Positions 45,419 through 53,220 of a stretch of 64,000 nucleotides of DNA are shown here, piece after piece. Within the stretch, counting starts at the first letter, position 1; the number at the start of each line of letters is the position of its first letter. Source of the stretch: an uncultured Clostridia bacterium. GTDB taxonomy: Bacteria; Bacillota; Clostridia; Christensenellales; UBA1242. The position numbers were made by a program, and so were the translations under genes. The notes below the pieces were generated by a model. The model did no database searches, was not told where the DNA came from, and saw only the letters and a list, made by a program, of their open reading frames with translations. The DNA is taken from positions 62,001 to 126,000 of the forward strand of contig CAKNPS010000002.1 of NCBI GenBank assembly GCA_930990515.1, given 5' to 3'.

Positions 45419-45436
45419 ATCTCTAACGCTCCGCCA
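45419..45436 (+). repeat. right attachment-site candidate (degenerate tRNA-Ser 3' end)
   Basis: ATCTCTAACGCTCCGCCA matches the tRNA-Ser 3' end at 16 of 18 positions in direct orientation. A terminator hairpin follows, as would be expected behind the original tRNA gene. Confidence 0.55.
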
Positions 45437-45443
45437 TTATGTA

Positions 45444-45476
45444 CCCAACTAAGCGCCCTAGTTTAGTTGGGGTTTT
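45444..45476 (+). terminator. terminator behind the right tRNA remnant
   Basis: CCCAACTAA/TTAGTTGGG stem with a 10-nt loop, followed by GTTTT; lies just before trpF. Confidence 0.65.
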
Positions 45477-45494
45477 AAATATGAGGGGTATAAT

Positions 45495-46148
45495 ATGTTA
45501 GTAAAAATATGTGCAAATAAAAATATAAATGATGCCAAGATGTGTATAGACGCAGGGGCTGATTTTTTGGGAATATTGGTAGGCCAAAAACACGTTAGCA
45601 CAGATTTTATAGACAAATATACAGCCAAAGAAATGGTGAATTTTTCAAAAAGAAAAATAAAAACGGTTCTGGTTACACACCTAATAAATAGTGATGAGAT
45701 TATTGAATTGTCCCAATTCATTGGTAACGATGTTATACAACTTCACTCAAATATAGACGAGAGTGAAGTAGAAAAAATCGTAAAAGCTTTACCAAATATC
45801 AAACTTATTCGTCTTATTCATATTTCCCAAAAGGGACAGATCTGTACTAATTATAAAACTATGAAATATGCCGATTATTATCTTTTAGATAGTTTTAATC
45901 TCGAAACTAATCAAGTAGGAGGAACGGGTTTAATTCACGATTGGAATATTGACCGCGAATTGATTGAAAAATTAAGCAAACCAACCTTTATAGCTGGTGG
46001 ATTAACTCCAAAAAATGTTGCTAGTGCGATTAAAGCGGCAAAACCTGGCGGAGTCGATGTTAACTCTGGTTGTAAATTAAACGGAATAAAAAATGAAAGA
46101 CTTGTAAAAGAATTTGTTTTTAATGCTAAAAATGTTCAGTTGGGGTGA
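45495..46148 (+). CDS. trpF: phosphoribosylanthranilate isomerase
   Basis: 217 residues, with GAGGGG 6 bases before the ATG. VKICANKN at the N-terminus carries the catalytic Cys (usually KICG). Then ADFLGILVG, DVIQLHSN (LQLHG in most), YYLLDSF with the catalytic Asp, GGTGLIHDW (phosphate site), FIAGGLTPKNVASAI and GVDVNSGCKLNGIKNERL. The enzyme converts phosphoribosylanthranilate to CdRP in tryptophan synthesis. No other trp gene is in the window, so it is either solitary or serving a partial pathway. It sits directly at the right end of the integrated element. Confidence 0.9.
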   Translation: MLVKICANKNINDAKMCIDAGADFLGILVGQKHVSTDFIDKYTAKEMVNFSKRKIKTVLVTHLINSDEIIELSQFIGNDVIQLHSNIDESEVEKIVKALPNIKLIRLIHISQKGQICTNYKTMKYADYYLLDSFNLETNQVGGTGLIHDWNIDRELIEKLSKPTFIAGGLTPKNVASAIKAAKPGGVDVNSGCKLNGIKNERLVKEFVFNAKNVQLG

Positions 46149-46488
46149 AACGGTTTCCGCCATTGATTCTTTTAAAGTACCAAAGTTATATTGGTATTTT
46201 TTTAATAGTTGGAGAAGTTAAAATTAAATAAATGCTCAGATTATAAAAGATTAGTTTCATATAATTAAAATTCAACAAAGTATACTTCGATAAACAAATA
46301 CTTTCCACTATTTAAAAACCATTACAAAAGCATCTTGCAAACTTTAACCCTATCTACAAATATTACTTACGCCATTTTTCAAAACATTTATTAACTCCAC
46401 AAAGGAAAACTCTATAAGTTTTTTATTTTCAAAAGATTAATACAATTTTATGTTTTTTGTGTTATAATGAGAGTAAAGGAGATTTGAA
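46149..46488. other. 340-bp intergenic region
   Basis: AT-rich, no ORF or RNA recognised. An extended -10 TGTTATAAT (46460-46468) and AAGGAG precede the deaminase gene. Confidence 0.5.
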
Positions 46489-46908
46489 ATGGATATTTGG
46501 GAAAAAATGTATTTAAAAGCGAAAACAGAATATCACCCTGAAGAAGTTTCTCCATTCATAGATGCTCACCACGTCGTGTGTGCAATCGAAGCGGAAAATG
46601 GTGAAATTTATACTGGTTTTTGTATTGAGGGTGCCAGTGGAGTAATAAATTTGTGTGCGGAGAGAGTTGCAGGCCTTAACATGTATATTCAAAGTGGACA
46701 AACGGTTGTAAAAAAACTTATTGCTTTTAGGGACAATCCACCAAGTGGAAACGGAGGAATGCCATGTGGCGCATGCAGAGAATTTTTTATGCAACTTTCC
46801 GCCCAAAATAAAGATATGGAAATATTAACAGATTTCGAAACCCGAAAAACAATTAAACTTATTGATTTACTACCTGGTTGGTGGGGTTGGAAAAGATACA
46901 AAAAGTAA
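46489..46908 (+). CDS. cytidine deaminase-like zinc enzyme
   Basis: 139 residues. Zinc and catalytic motifs are NLCAERVA (C-A-E, the cytidine deaminase form) and GMPCGACREF (P-C-x-x-C). HHVVCAIEAENGEIYTGFCIE forms the preceding strands. These are the three-Cys, one-Glu set of homotetrameric cytidine and blasticidin-S deaminases. It deaminates (deoxy)cytidine in salvage, or a related nucleoside. The N-terminus (WEKMYLKAKTEYHPEEVSPFIDAHH) differs from classic Cdd, so the substrate is left open. Confidence 0.85.
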   Translation: MDIWEKMYLKAKTEYHPEEVSPFIDAHHVVCAIEAENGEIYTGFCIEGASGVINLCAERVAGLNMYIQSGQTVVKKLIAFRDNPPSGNGGMPCGACREFFMQLSAQNKDMEILTDFETRKTIKLIDLLPGWWGWKRYKK

Positions 46909-47289
46909 TTCTCTCCAAGTAACACCAGCAATATATTTATGTTAAGATTATTTACCAATTTTTTGCTATCTAAAAAAATCCAAACCTTTTAGAAATGACT
47001 AAATGGTATTGACTTCATAAAACAAATTGTAAATATATAGCTACTAGAAAAATTACATTCTATTAATCTTCCTTTATCGCACTACAAAATGAATAATAAA
47101 AGCAATCTATATTAGTTTTAATTCCACACTTTACTAAAAATCTCAAAATTTAACAAAAAAGCATAATCTGTCATATTTAAGTTTGACAGATTTTATTTTG
47201 TTTAAATTGTAGATAAATTTAAAATTTGATAATTTAAAAGTCATAATCTACAATTATCAAAATAACATTAGACTTATTTAGGAGAGGAT
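46909..47289. other. 381-bp intergenic region
   Basis: No gene seen. Holds a terminator-like hairpin AATCTGTCA/TGACAGATT (47165-47192) followed by TTATTTTG, and a spaced inverted repeat TTGTAGAT/ATCTACAA (47207-47253) upstream of ddh that could be an operator. Confidence 0.5.
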
Positions 47290-48267
47290 ATGAAAAAAAT
47301 AAATGTAGGTATTGTTGGATATGGAAATCTCGGCAAAGCCTTAGAAGAAATACTTTTAAGCGACAAAAATTTTAATTTGGTTAAAATTTTTTCTAGACGC
47401 GAATATTTGACAAGTAAATATGGAACAGGTTTTGACAAGACAATCAATTTAGAAAAATATAAAAACGACATCGATGTCTTATTTTTATGTGTTGGCAGTT
47501 TCAATGATATTGAAGAAATTGGTATAAAAGCAATTGAAAATTTCAATACTGTCGACAGTTTCGACACCCACAAAAAACTAAAAGATTACATATTTTCATT
47601 GGACACAAAAGGCAAACTATTTAAAAAAGTGGCATTGTCTGCTTTTGGCTGGGATCCCGGCTTAATGAGTTTAATTCGCGTTCTTTTTGACAGTATTTCT
47701 GAAGATGAGGGAGTATCAAATTCTTTCTGGGGAACTGGGGTAAGTCAAGGGCATAGCGATGCTTTAAGACGAGTTAATGGTGTTAAGAATGCCATACAAT
47801 ACACAGTTCCAAATCGAGAAATTATCTTAAAATGCAAAAGACAATTTAAATATACTCCTTCCGATTATGAAAAACATAAACGAATATGCTTTGTCGCAGA
47901 AAATCTTGACGAAAATAAAGATAAGATTGAAACTGAAATTATCAATATGCCTAATTATTTTAGCGGATATGAAACAGAAGTAAATTTTGTCGAAGAAAAT
48001 AAAATTGAAAAAATGCAAAAGAAACTTTCTCATAAAGGTTATATTGTAGATAACTTTAAAATTTTAAATCAATACACTTCCACTCTAGAATTTTCTCTTA
48101 AACTTGCCAGCAATCCACACTTCACTGCCAGAATGATGAGTGTGGGCGGAAAAATTGTTAATAAACTTTTTGAAGAAGAAAAATTTGGGGCATATTCCAT
48201 TTTAGACATTCCAATAAAATATTTTAGCGATTTAAAACGCGATGACCTTTTGTCAAAAAAATTATAA
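47290..48267 (+). CDS. ddh: meso-diaminopimelate D-dehydrogenase
   Basis: 325 residues (family about 320-330), with AGGAGAGG upstream. NADP-binding VGIVGYGNLGKALE at the N-terminus, FSRR, LFLCVGSFND, VDSFDTHKKL, SAFGWDPGLMSLIRVL, WGTGVSQGHSDALRRVNGV (substrate/closure loop) and the C-terminal NPHFTARMM. It reductively aminates tetrahydrodipicolinate to meso-DAP in one step, supplying lysine and cell-wall DAP. Single gene with its own upstream region. Confidence 0.93.
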   Translation: MKKINVGIVGYGNLGKALEEILLSDKNFNLVKIFSRREYLTSKYGTGFDKTINLEKYKNDIDVLFLCVGSFNDIEEIGIKAIENFNTVDSFDTHKKLKDYIFSLDTKGKLFKKVALSAFGWDPGLMSLIRVLFDSISEDEGVSNSFWGTGVSQGHSDALRRVNGVKNAIQYTVPNREIILKCKRQFKYTPSDYEKHKRICFVAENLDENKDKIETEIINMPNYFSGYETEVNFVEENKIEKMQKKLSHKGYIVDNFKILNQYTSTLEFSLKLASNPHFTARMMSVGGKIVNKLFEEEKFGAYSILDIPIKYFSDLKRDDLLSKKL

Positions 48268-48352
48268 AACTCTAACAAAGCATACCTATTAAAGTTTTAA
48301 ATATAAGAACGCAATACACCTAATTGAAAATCGTTGTTTTCAAAAATTTATT

Positions 48353-48380
48353 AATAACGGGCAAAATTTTTCCCGTTATT
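48353..48380. terminator. convergent terminator ddh / Spo0A-C-like gene
   Basis: Perfect 9-bp stem AATAACGGG/CCCGTTATT with a 10-nt loop. The last codons and stop of the minus-strand gene lie in its right arm. Confidence 0.75.
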
Positions 48381-48726
48381 TTCGTTTTAAATAATACTTT
48401 ACAAGTAGTCCTATTAATTTACCACTAGTTAATTTTGTGTCACTTTGAACCACTTTTTTTGAAAACATTTTATTAAGTTCTAAAAAAGATTTTGATTTCT
48501 TTATTAAATTAATTGCAAACCTAATATCTCTTTCAACCGAATGATATGGCGTGTTATACATATCACTGACTTGAACAAATATGCCGTTGCATAAATTTAA
48601 GTCGGGATATAAAATAGACAATTCCACAGCCGTGCACAAGTATTTAAAACCTCTTAAGTTTGCTCTGATTCCTATTCTTAAAAGAGAATATTTAATATCA
48701 TTCCTTAACTTCTCTATTTCTTCCAT
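48376..48726 (-). CDS. orphan Spo0A C-terminal-domain DNA-binding protein (divergent copy)
   Basis: 116 residues from the ATG at 48726, chosen because GAGGTG stands six bases before it; an ATG at 48741 contains that site. The whole protein is a Spo0A-C-type helical domain: ISYS-like LLRIGIRANLRGFKYLCTAVELSI, then VSDMYNTPYHSVERDIRFAINLI, matching the YLYLREAI...VERAIRHAIE recognition-helix region of Spo0A. No receiver domain precedes it, so it cannot be phosphorylated like Spo0A. It is a divergent paralogue of the two identical genes at 50.4 and 56.4 kb. Target genes unknown. Confidence 0.75.
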   Translation of the reverse strand: MEEIEKLRNDIKYSLLRIGIRANLRGFKYLCTAVELSILYPDLNLCNGIFVQVSDMYNTPYHSVERDIRFAINLIKKSKSFLELNKMFSKKVVQSDTKLTSGKLIGLLVKYYLKRK

Positions 48727-48786
48727 TGTAACACCTCGCAATGTTTTAAATTCGACAAAAAGGTTTATCTTTCGACCTATGACGAC

Positions 48787-48815
48787 ATTATAACAAAACT
48801 TGATAAGTTTTGCAA
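48787..48815 (-). promoter_or_regulatory. promoter of the divergent Spo0A-C-like gene
   Basis: Minus strand TTGCAA, 17-bp spacer, TATAAT. Confidence 0.55.
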
Positions 48816-48931
48816 ATATTTTTGTAATATTTTACAAAATTTTTCAAAACAAAACGAGCTTTCAAAATTTTAAATTAAAATTAGTTTGCATTTAGTTTGT
48901 TTTATTTTAAAAAGTTGATATAATATTAATT

Positions 48932-49714
48932 ATGATAAATATAACATGGTATGGGACAGCCACGATATTAATGGAAATTGATGGAACTAAATTGCTTTTT
49001 GACCCATTTTTTAGAATGAATAAAAAATTAGAACACCCTAAACTTGAAGAATTTACTAGGGTGGACTATATCTTTAACACGCACCCACATTTTGACCATC
49101 TTTGTGATTTACCACTTATTTTAAAGAACACTGATGCACAACTATACGGAACTCCAACAGCATATCTTCGCCTTGAGACACAAGGTGTTGATGTTGAAAA
49201 GCAAGTTGTAATTATACATAACAAAGAAATTTTGGAAATGGAGAACTTCTCTATTAAGACACATCAAAGCAAGCATATTGATAACAACTTGAGCATTGTT
49301 CTTTTGACCGCCTTAAAGGTTTTGTTCACTTTCCAAATTCACAAAGCCTACAAACTCTTAAAACTGCACAACAAATATAGAATGGGTGGAGATATTGTTG
49401 CATTTGAGATAAACGCACAAAACAAAACAATTCTTATTTTCGGCTCAGCCGGCATCAGTAACAAAGCCAAACTTCCAAAAAATGTCGATGTTTTAATTTG
49501 GCCTTTTCAGGGGCGAACCAATATGACAAAATATTTTCTGCCTATCATCAAAAAAATAGGACCAAAAACTGTTATTCTTGACCATTTTGACAATGCTTTT
49601 CCTCCAATAACTGAGCACATTAATACAGACAAATTTGTTAAAACAATGGCAAAGAAATTTCCAGATATGAAAGTTATTGTTCCAAAATATCACGAAAAAA
49701 TTGAAATTATTTAA
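48932..49714 (+). CDS. metallo-beta-lactamase-fold hydrolase
   Basis: 260 residues. ITWYGTATILMEIDGTKLLFDPFF opens the fold, HPHFDH (His51, His53, Asp55, His56) is the dinuclear metal motif, and TILIFGSAGIS and ILDHFDNAFPP supply later loops. The layout is UlaG/MBL-fold, acting on a phosphodiester, lactone or similar. An insertion near 125-150 (LSIVLLTALKVLFTFQIHKAYKLL) is hydrophobic and may contact the membrane. Probably co-transcribed with the phosphatase 10 nt downstream. Confidence 0.85.
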   Translation: MINITWYGTATILMEIDGTKLLFDPFFRMNKKLEHPKLEEFTRVDYIFNTHPHFDHLCDLPLILKNTDAQLYGTPTAYLRLETQGVDVEKQVVIIHNKEILEMENFSIKTHQSKHIDNNLSIVLLTALKVLFTFQIHKAYKLLKLHNKYRMGGDIVAFEINAQNKTILIFGSAGISNKAKLPKNVDVLIWPFQGRTNMTKYFLPIIKKIGPKTVILDHFDNAFPPITEHINTDKFVKTMAKKFPDMKVIVPKYHEKIEII

Positions 49715-49724
49715 AGGAGATAAT

Positions 49725-50267
49725 ATGATTTATTTTGTAAGGCATGGACAAACTTTTGACAATTTAAATAACATAATTCAAGGAAATGGCGATTTAACTC
49801 CTTTAGGCGTTGAACAAGCAAAAGAAACTGCGGTAAAATTGAAAGATGTAAAGTTTGATATTTGTTTTTGTTCTCCACTTAAAAGGACGAAACAGACATT
49901 GAAAGAAATTCTTAAATTCCACAAAAATTTAGAAGTCGTCTATGATAACAGATTGATAGAAAGAGATTATGATGAAGTTGTCGGTAAACATTTTAGTGAA
50001 ATAATAAACTTTGAAGGCAGATGGAAAGGCACTGAAACTTTGCCATACAAAATTGAAAGCCTTGACGATTTCTATAATAGAGTGGCTTCTTTTTATAATG
50101 ATGTTAAAAAGCAATACGGCGAAAAAACAGTTTTAGTTGTTTCTCACAATGGTGTGGCAAAAATGTCAAATGCTTATTTTAATGGAATGCCTAAAGACAA
50201 AGATTTCTCAACCTTTTCTCTTAAAAATGGAAGTTTTCATATTTTTCAATATAAGAAAAATAAATAA
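49725..50267 (+). CDS. histidine phosphatase family protein (phosphoglycerate mutase-like)
   Basis: 180 residues from the ATG at 49725 (AAAGGAG upstream; an in-frame ATG inside the previous gene has none). FVRHGQTFDN gives the catalytic RHG, CFCSPLKRTKQTL the second Arg, ERDYDEVVGK the acid loop, and VVSHNGVAKM the second catalytic His. These enzymes remove phosphate through a phospho-His intermediate; substrates include sugars, alpha-ribazole phosphate and nucleotides. The specific one is not readable. Confidence 0.88.
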   Translation: MIYFVRHGQTFDNLNNIIQGNGDLTPLGVEQAKETAVKLKDVKFDICFCSPLKRTKQTLKEILKFHKNLEVVYDNRLIERDYDEVVGKHFSEIINFEGRWKGTETLPYKIESLDDFYNRVASFYNDVKKQYGEKTVLVVSHNGVAKMSNAYFNGMPKDKDFSTFSLKNGSFHIFQYKKNK

Positions 50268-50292
50268 ATTTTGAAAAATATTGTAAAATTGC

Positions 50293-50321
50293 TTTGAATT
50301 TTGTAAACGGTGTGGTATAAT
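50293..50321 (+). promoter_or_regulatory. promoter of Spo0A-C-like copy A
   Basis: TTTGAA/TTGAAT at -35 and TATAAT (50316-50321). Transcription from about 50328 gives a 130-nt leader beginning with an AGTCAG/CTGACT hairpin (50327-50346). Confidence 0.6.
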
Positions 50322-50459
50322 AATAAAGTCAGTTAAAATGCTGACTCATTCATTTGGTTAATTCCTCAGAATTGAGTTTACATACTTTTTACCTTACTTG
50401 GAACTTATGGGTGCCTTTCTTTTTCTGTGCGTAACTGAATGAATTTAAAAGGAAAGTGT

Positions 50460-50864
50460 ATGAAAGAATGTGATTTGATTAAAATTAGAAAAGTTGTAAA
50501 ATACGCACTAATAAGAATTGGGTTCCAAGTTAATCGTATCGGTTTTAGTTATCTTTGCTATGCCATTGAACTTGTCATTCAAGAACCACCTCTTATTCAT
50601 AGATTATGTAAAGGTGTTTATAGCAAAGTTGCTGAAAAATATGGTGTAAGTTTTTCTTGCATTGAAAGAGATATACGCCACTCTATTGAAGCAACTTTCC
50701 TAGATAGAAGTTTCTTAGAAGTGAATCAAATGTTTAAGTTAAATATATTTACCATTGACGATAAACCAACTGCTGGGGAGTTTATTCAACTAATAGCAGA
50801 ATATTATCATTTAGGTTTATATAGTAGAGAACTTGCTTTTCAAAATACAGTCGCCGTGCAATAA
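50460..50864 (+). CDS. orphan Spo0A C-terminal-domain DNA-binding protein, copy A
   Basis: 134 residues from the ATG at 50460, the one preceded by AAAGGAAAG; a second ATG 21 nt upstream lacks a site. Spo0A-C fold: VVKYALIRIGFQVNRIGFSYLCYAIELVI, then GVYSKVAEKYGVSFSCIERDIRHSIEATF, which aligns with the DNA-recognition helices of Spo0A. An extension of about 40 residues (NQMFKLNIFTIDDKPTAGEFIQLIAEYYHLG) follows. No receiver domain. The translated product is identical to copy B at 56414-56818, pointing to recent duplication or gene conversion. It might compete with or replace Spo0A at 0A boxes; this is inference. Confidence 0.8.
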   Translation: MKECDLIKIRKVVKYALIRIGFQVNRIGFSYLCYAIELVIQEPPLIHRLCKGVYSKVAEKYGVSFSCIERDIRHSIEATFLDRSFLEVNQMFKLNIFTIDDKPTAGEFIQLIAEYYHLGLYSRELAFQNTVAVQ

Positions 50865-51025
50865 AAGACGTTGTCTTGATTTAAGTATTTACTTAAAATC
50901 TTCGGTTAAAAACTATATAACCTGAGTAAAATTAAAAAACAAATTTTAAATTAAAAAATAAAAAAAGGCAACACCTCTCAAAAGTAAACATAGGCACCCA
51001 AAGCACATTTGTGTTTTTTTTATTT

Positions 51026-51739
51026 TTAATTTATTACACTTGACTCTTGCTCAGTATTGTTAGAAAAATTTACTGTGACTTTGGCATTAACACTAATTTT
51101 TCCTATAAGTTCACTTCCTGTTGAATTTTCAGAATAAGAACGATATAGAGAACCTGACGAATAAACAGTTTCTTCTTTAAGCCCTATTGCTGTGAGATTT
51201 TCATAACCTAAAAATTTTGCTTTTTCTTCAGCATTTAAAATTGCTTTTTTGATTGCTTCATTATAAACACTATCTAAATTTGACAAAGAATATGTCACGC
51301 TATTAATGGAAGTTGCTCCATTTTCTGTTAAAATATCTACATAAGATTTTATATCTAAATTATCCACACAAACGGAAAAAGTGGTTGAAGTGTGATATCC
51401 TAGTAGAGTTTTTCCATTGTTATAATCGTAGTTTGGATATGATGAATAATAATCTAAAGTGATGTTTTCTTTGGAAATTCCCGCATCAATTAAGGCTTTT
51501 ACCACTTTATCAAAAATTTCAAAATTTTCATTTTTTGATTTAACATTATCCATATCTAAGGTTTCAATACGTGCAGAAATTTCTGCTCTGTCAGGTGTAG
51601 CATAAATTGTGGAATTTCCAGTTATTGTCAAATTTTGGGCAAGAGTGGAAGCAGAAGCAATGTGAAAATTTGTTTGTGATGTCAATAGACAAGCAAACAT
51701 TAAAAGAATGGCAAGACTAAAAATAATTTTCCTTTTCAT
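51026..51739 (-). CDS. SIMPL-domain (DUF541) secreted protein
   Basis: 237 residues from the ATG at 51739 with AAGGAGATAA before it; the longer frame upstream has no site. Signal peptide 1-28 (RKIIFSLAILLMFACLLTSQ). Then the SIMPL pattern: NLTITGNSTIYATPDRAEISARIETLD, GISKENITLDYYSSYPNYDY, GYHTSTTFSVCVDNLD, INSVTYSLSN, AILNAEEKAKFLGYENLTAIGLKEE and a closing ISVNAKVTVNFSN strand. Family members are extracytoplasmic and form oligomeric rings; their role is unclear. The last codons lie at the edge of inverted repeat A. Confidence 0.9.
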   Translation of the reverse strand: MKRKIIFSLAILLMFACLLTSQTNFHIASASTLAQNLTITGNSTIYATPDRAEISARIETLDMDNVKSKNENFEIFDKVVKALIDAGISKENITLDYYSSYPNYDYNNGKTLLGYHTSTTFSVCVDNLDIKSYVDILTENGATSINSVTYSLSNLDSVYNEAIKKAILNAEEKAKFLGYENLTAIGLKEETVYSSGSLYRSYSENSTGSELIGKISVNAKVTVNFSNNTEQESSVIN

Positions 51740-51805
51740 AATTATCTCCTTTTTGCCTATTCTTTTTCTTTGCAAAAGTTTTATTACGAAACGACAAAGA
51801 AAGAC

Positions 51806-51829
51806 AAAAACAGGCAAAAGCCTGTTTTT
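51806..51829 (-). terminator. terminator of the FGase/NUDIX fusion gene
   Basis: Perfect AAAAACAGGC/GCCTGTTTTT stem with a 4-nt loop and T tract. Confidence 0.75.
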
Positions 51830-51981
51830 AATTTAATATATTTTATATTTAATCTAAAAATCGCAAGACCTATTTTATATAACATAAAGTTCATAAAAAT
51901 TTTGATAACCTTTTGCTGATTATTTAAATTTTATTATATTTTAAATTAATTTAAATTTTGTTACCTACAAAATTTTTTCAT

Positions 51982-53022
51982 TTAATTATCCTTTAGTTCT
52001 CCTTGCACAGTTGCGAAGTTTTCCTTCCAAAAGTTTTTCATATTGTCATAACTAAGTTTGTCTAAAACTTCTTCAGCCTTCACCCAGACAAGATTTTCTT
52101 TATTTTCTTCACGAATTATTTTTTTTGTTTTTCCTAAATCCTCGGCAAGAAACATTTTGACAACAACCTTTCCTTCTTTGTTTCGATATTTAATGTCAGA
52201 AAGTGGACAAATAATTTTCCCTTCTCTCCCTGTTTCTTCCGTAGTCTCTCTTAAAGCACATTCCTCAATGTTTTCGCCTTTTTCAAGGTGTCCTTTTGCA
52301 AAAGAATAGTCTTGATGTAAATCTCTAAAAACAAGTCCTACTTTTTTAGTTTTTCTGTTGATTAAAATTGTGCCCGCTTTATATATGATTTTATCGTTGG
52401 CATTTTTTTCGATATATTTAATCCAATCTTCAAACACTGACAATAATTTTTCAAGTTTGTCTTTGTTTTTTAGATTATTGGTTATTCCGCTATTAATTTC
52501 CACCTGAATTGTCCAAGATTTTCCATTAAAAGTTCCAGCGATTGTGCGTGCTGGTGCAAAATACGGAGCGTCAATAGTGACTTTAAACTTATTTTTTTTG
52601 AGTTCTTTAACAAGTTTTTCGAACAAGGAAACATCACTCTTAACATTTTCACCAAAATTTATACCTAAGTTTATATCCATTTCTCTATAACTTGCCAGGC
52701 CGTGAAAATCAATGATATAGTCAATGTTGTCAATCTCACGGGATATTTTTGTTTTGTATGGACTATGTTCATCAAAGTTAGCATCGTCAAAATTGTTTTT
52801 TGTTTTTGCAATAAATTTTGTGTGTAGCCTATTATACAATTCAAGTGCAAACGCAAATGAACCAGGTTCTTGGTGCTTAGGAACGCCAAGTCTTGTTTGT
52901 GGAACACCATGTGGAGCAGAAATTAAAATTTTGCTATCTGAATTTAAATAGACAAAATCATTATCCTTATTTTCTCTTAAAAATGTTTTACGATTACGAA
53001 CAAATTTATTGTAACTGAACAT
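51982..53022 (-). CDS. N-formylglutamate amidohydrolase-like / NUDIX fusion protein
   Basis: 346 residues. The N-terminal part (about 25-205) looks like the zinc-dependent N-formylglutamate amidohydrolase fold: ILISAPHGVPQTRLG (His38), YIIDFHGLASYREMDINLGI (Asp105, His107) and WTIQVEINSGI. The C-terminal part (about 212-335) is a NUDIX domain with the box GHLEKGENIEECALRETTEETG (244-265) and preceding GLVFRD and FAKG strands. NUDIX enzymes hydrolyse nucleoside diphosphates linked to other groups. The pairing is unusual; a role in damage or metabolite cleaning is possible. The ribosome site AGGAG lies within the 3' arm of a terminator-like hairpin. Confidence 0.75.
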   Translation of the reverse strand: MFSYNKFVRNRKTFLRENKDNDFVYLNSDSKILISAPHGVPQTRLGVPKHQEPGSFAFALELYNRLHTKFIAKTKNNFDDANFDEHSPYKTKISREIDNIDYIIDFHGLASYREMDINLGINFGENVKSDVSLFEKLVKELKKNKFKVTIDAPYFAPARTIAGTFNGKSWTIQVEINSGITNNLKNKDKLEKLLSVFEDWIKYIEKNANDKIIYKAGTILINRKTKKVGLVFRDLHQDYSFAKGHLEKGENIEECALRETTEETGREGKIICPLSDIKYRNKEGKVVVKMFLAEDLGKTKKIIREENKENLVWVKAEEVLDKLSYDNMKNFWKENFATVQGELKDN

Positions 53023-53025
53023 AAA

Positions 53026-53052
53026 AAACTCCTATTATTTAAATAGGAGTTT
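53026..53052 (-). terminator. terminator-like hairpin sequestering the ribosome site of the fusion gene
   Basis: Perfect 11-bp stem AAACTCCTATT/AATAGGAGTTT with a 5-nt loop. On the minus strand it is followed by T residues and then directly by the ATG; the AGGAG of that gene is in the 3' arm. Confidence 0.75.
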
Positions 53053-53220
53053 AACACAAAATAATTTTTTTTCAAAATGTTTAGACATAATTGCAAATTC
53101 ATTTTTTATTATGACAATAATGCTACCTAGTTTAAAAATTGTTTTTAATAAGTATAATTGATTTTGAAATGTTTATAAATTAATAAGACCTTTGGAAGAA
53201 TCAAGAATACATCACTGATG

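Larger units (their letters stand above)
34608..45436. mobile_element. integrated element with rolling-circle Rep, serine recombinase and defence cargo
   Basis: Bounded by the tRNA-Ser 3' end and a degenerate direct copy of it. The mobility part is a large serine recombinase, an HUH Rep and a sigma-like protein, plus several hairpin structures. Cargo: a HEPN-motif protein at the left end, and at the right end a restriction-modification system with a C-type regulator and a Kiwa-like pair. Chromosomal housekeeping genes resume on both sides (rubrerythrin, trpF). The exact ends are inferred from the repeat. Confidence 0.65.
50263..51034 (+). repeat. inverted repeat copy A (about 770 bp) carrying a Spo0A-C-like gene
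   Basis: Nearly identical, in opposite orientation, to 56245-57015. Identity covers the promoter, a 130-nt leader, the gene and a terminator with the CAACG/GCACA hairpins; I count only scattered differences outside the coding part. The two copies flank the 5.2-kb recF-thyA-SIMPL segment. Confidence 0.9.

Noticed and set aside
46149-46488. Small RNA or riboswitch upstream of the deaminase gene
   Set aside because: No convincing conserved stem-loop architecture or match to a class I recognise.
50868-50990. Possible extra gene or CRISPR-like unit in the tail of repeat A
   Set aside because: Only hairpins and A/T stretches; no ORF, no repeated spacer structure. No CRISPR array was seen anywhere in the window.
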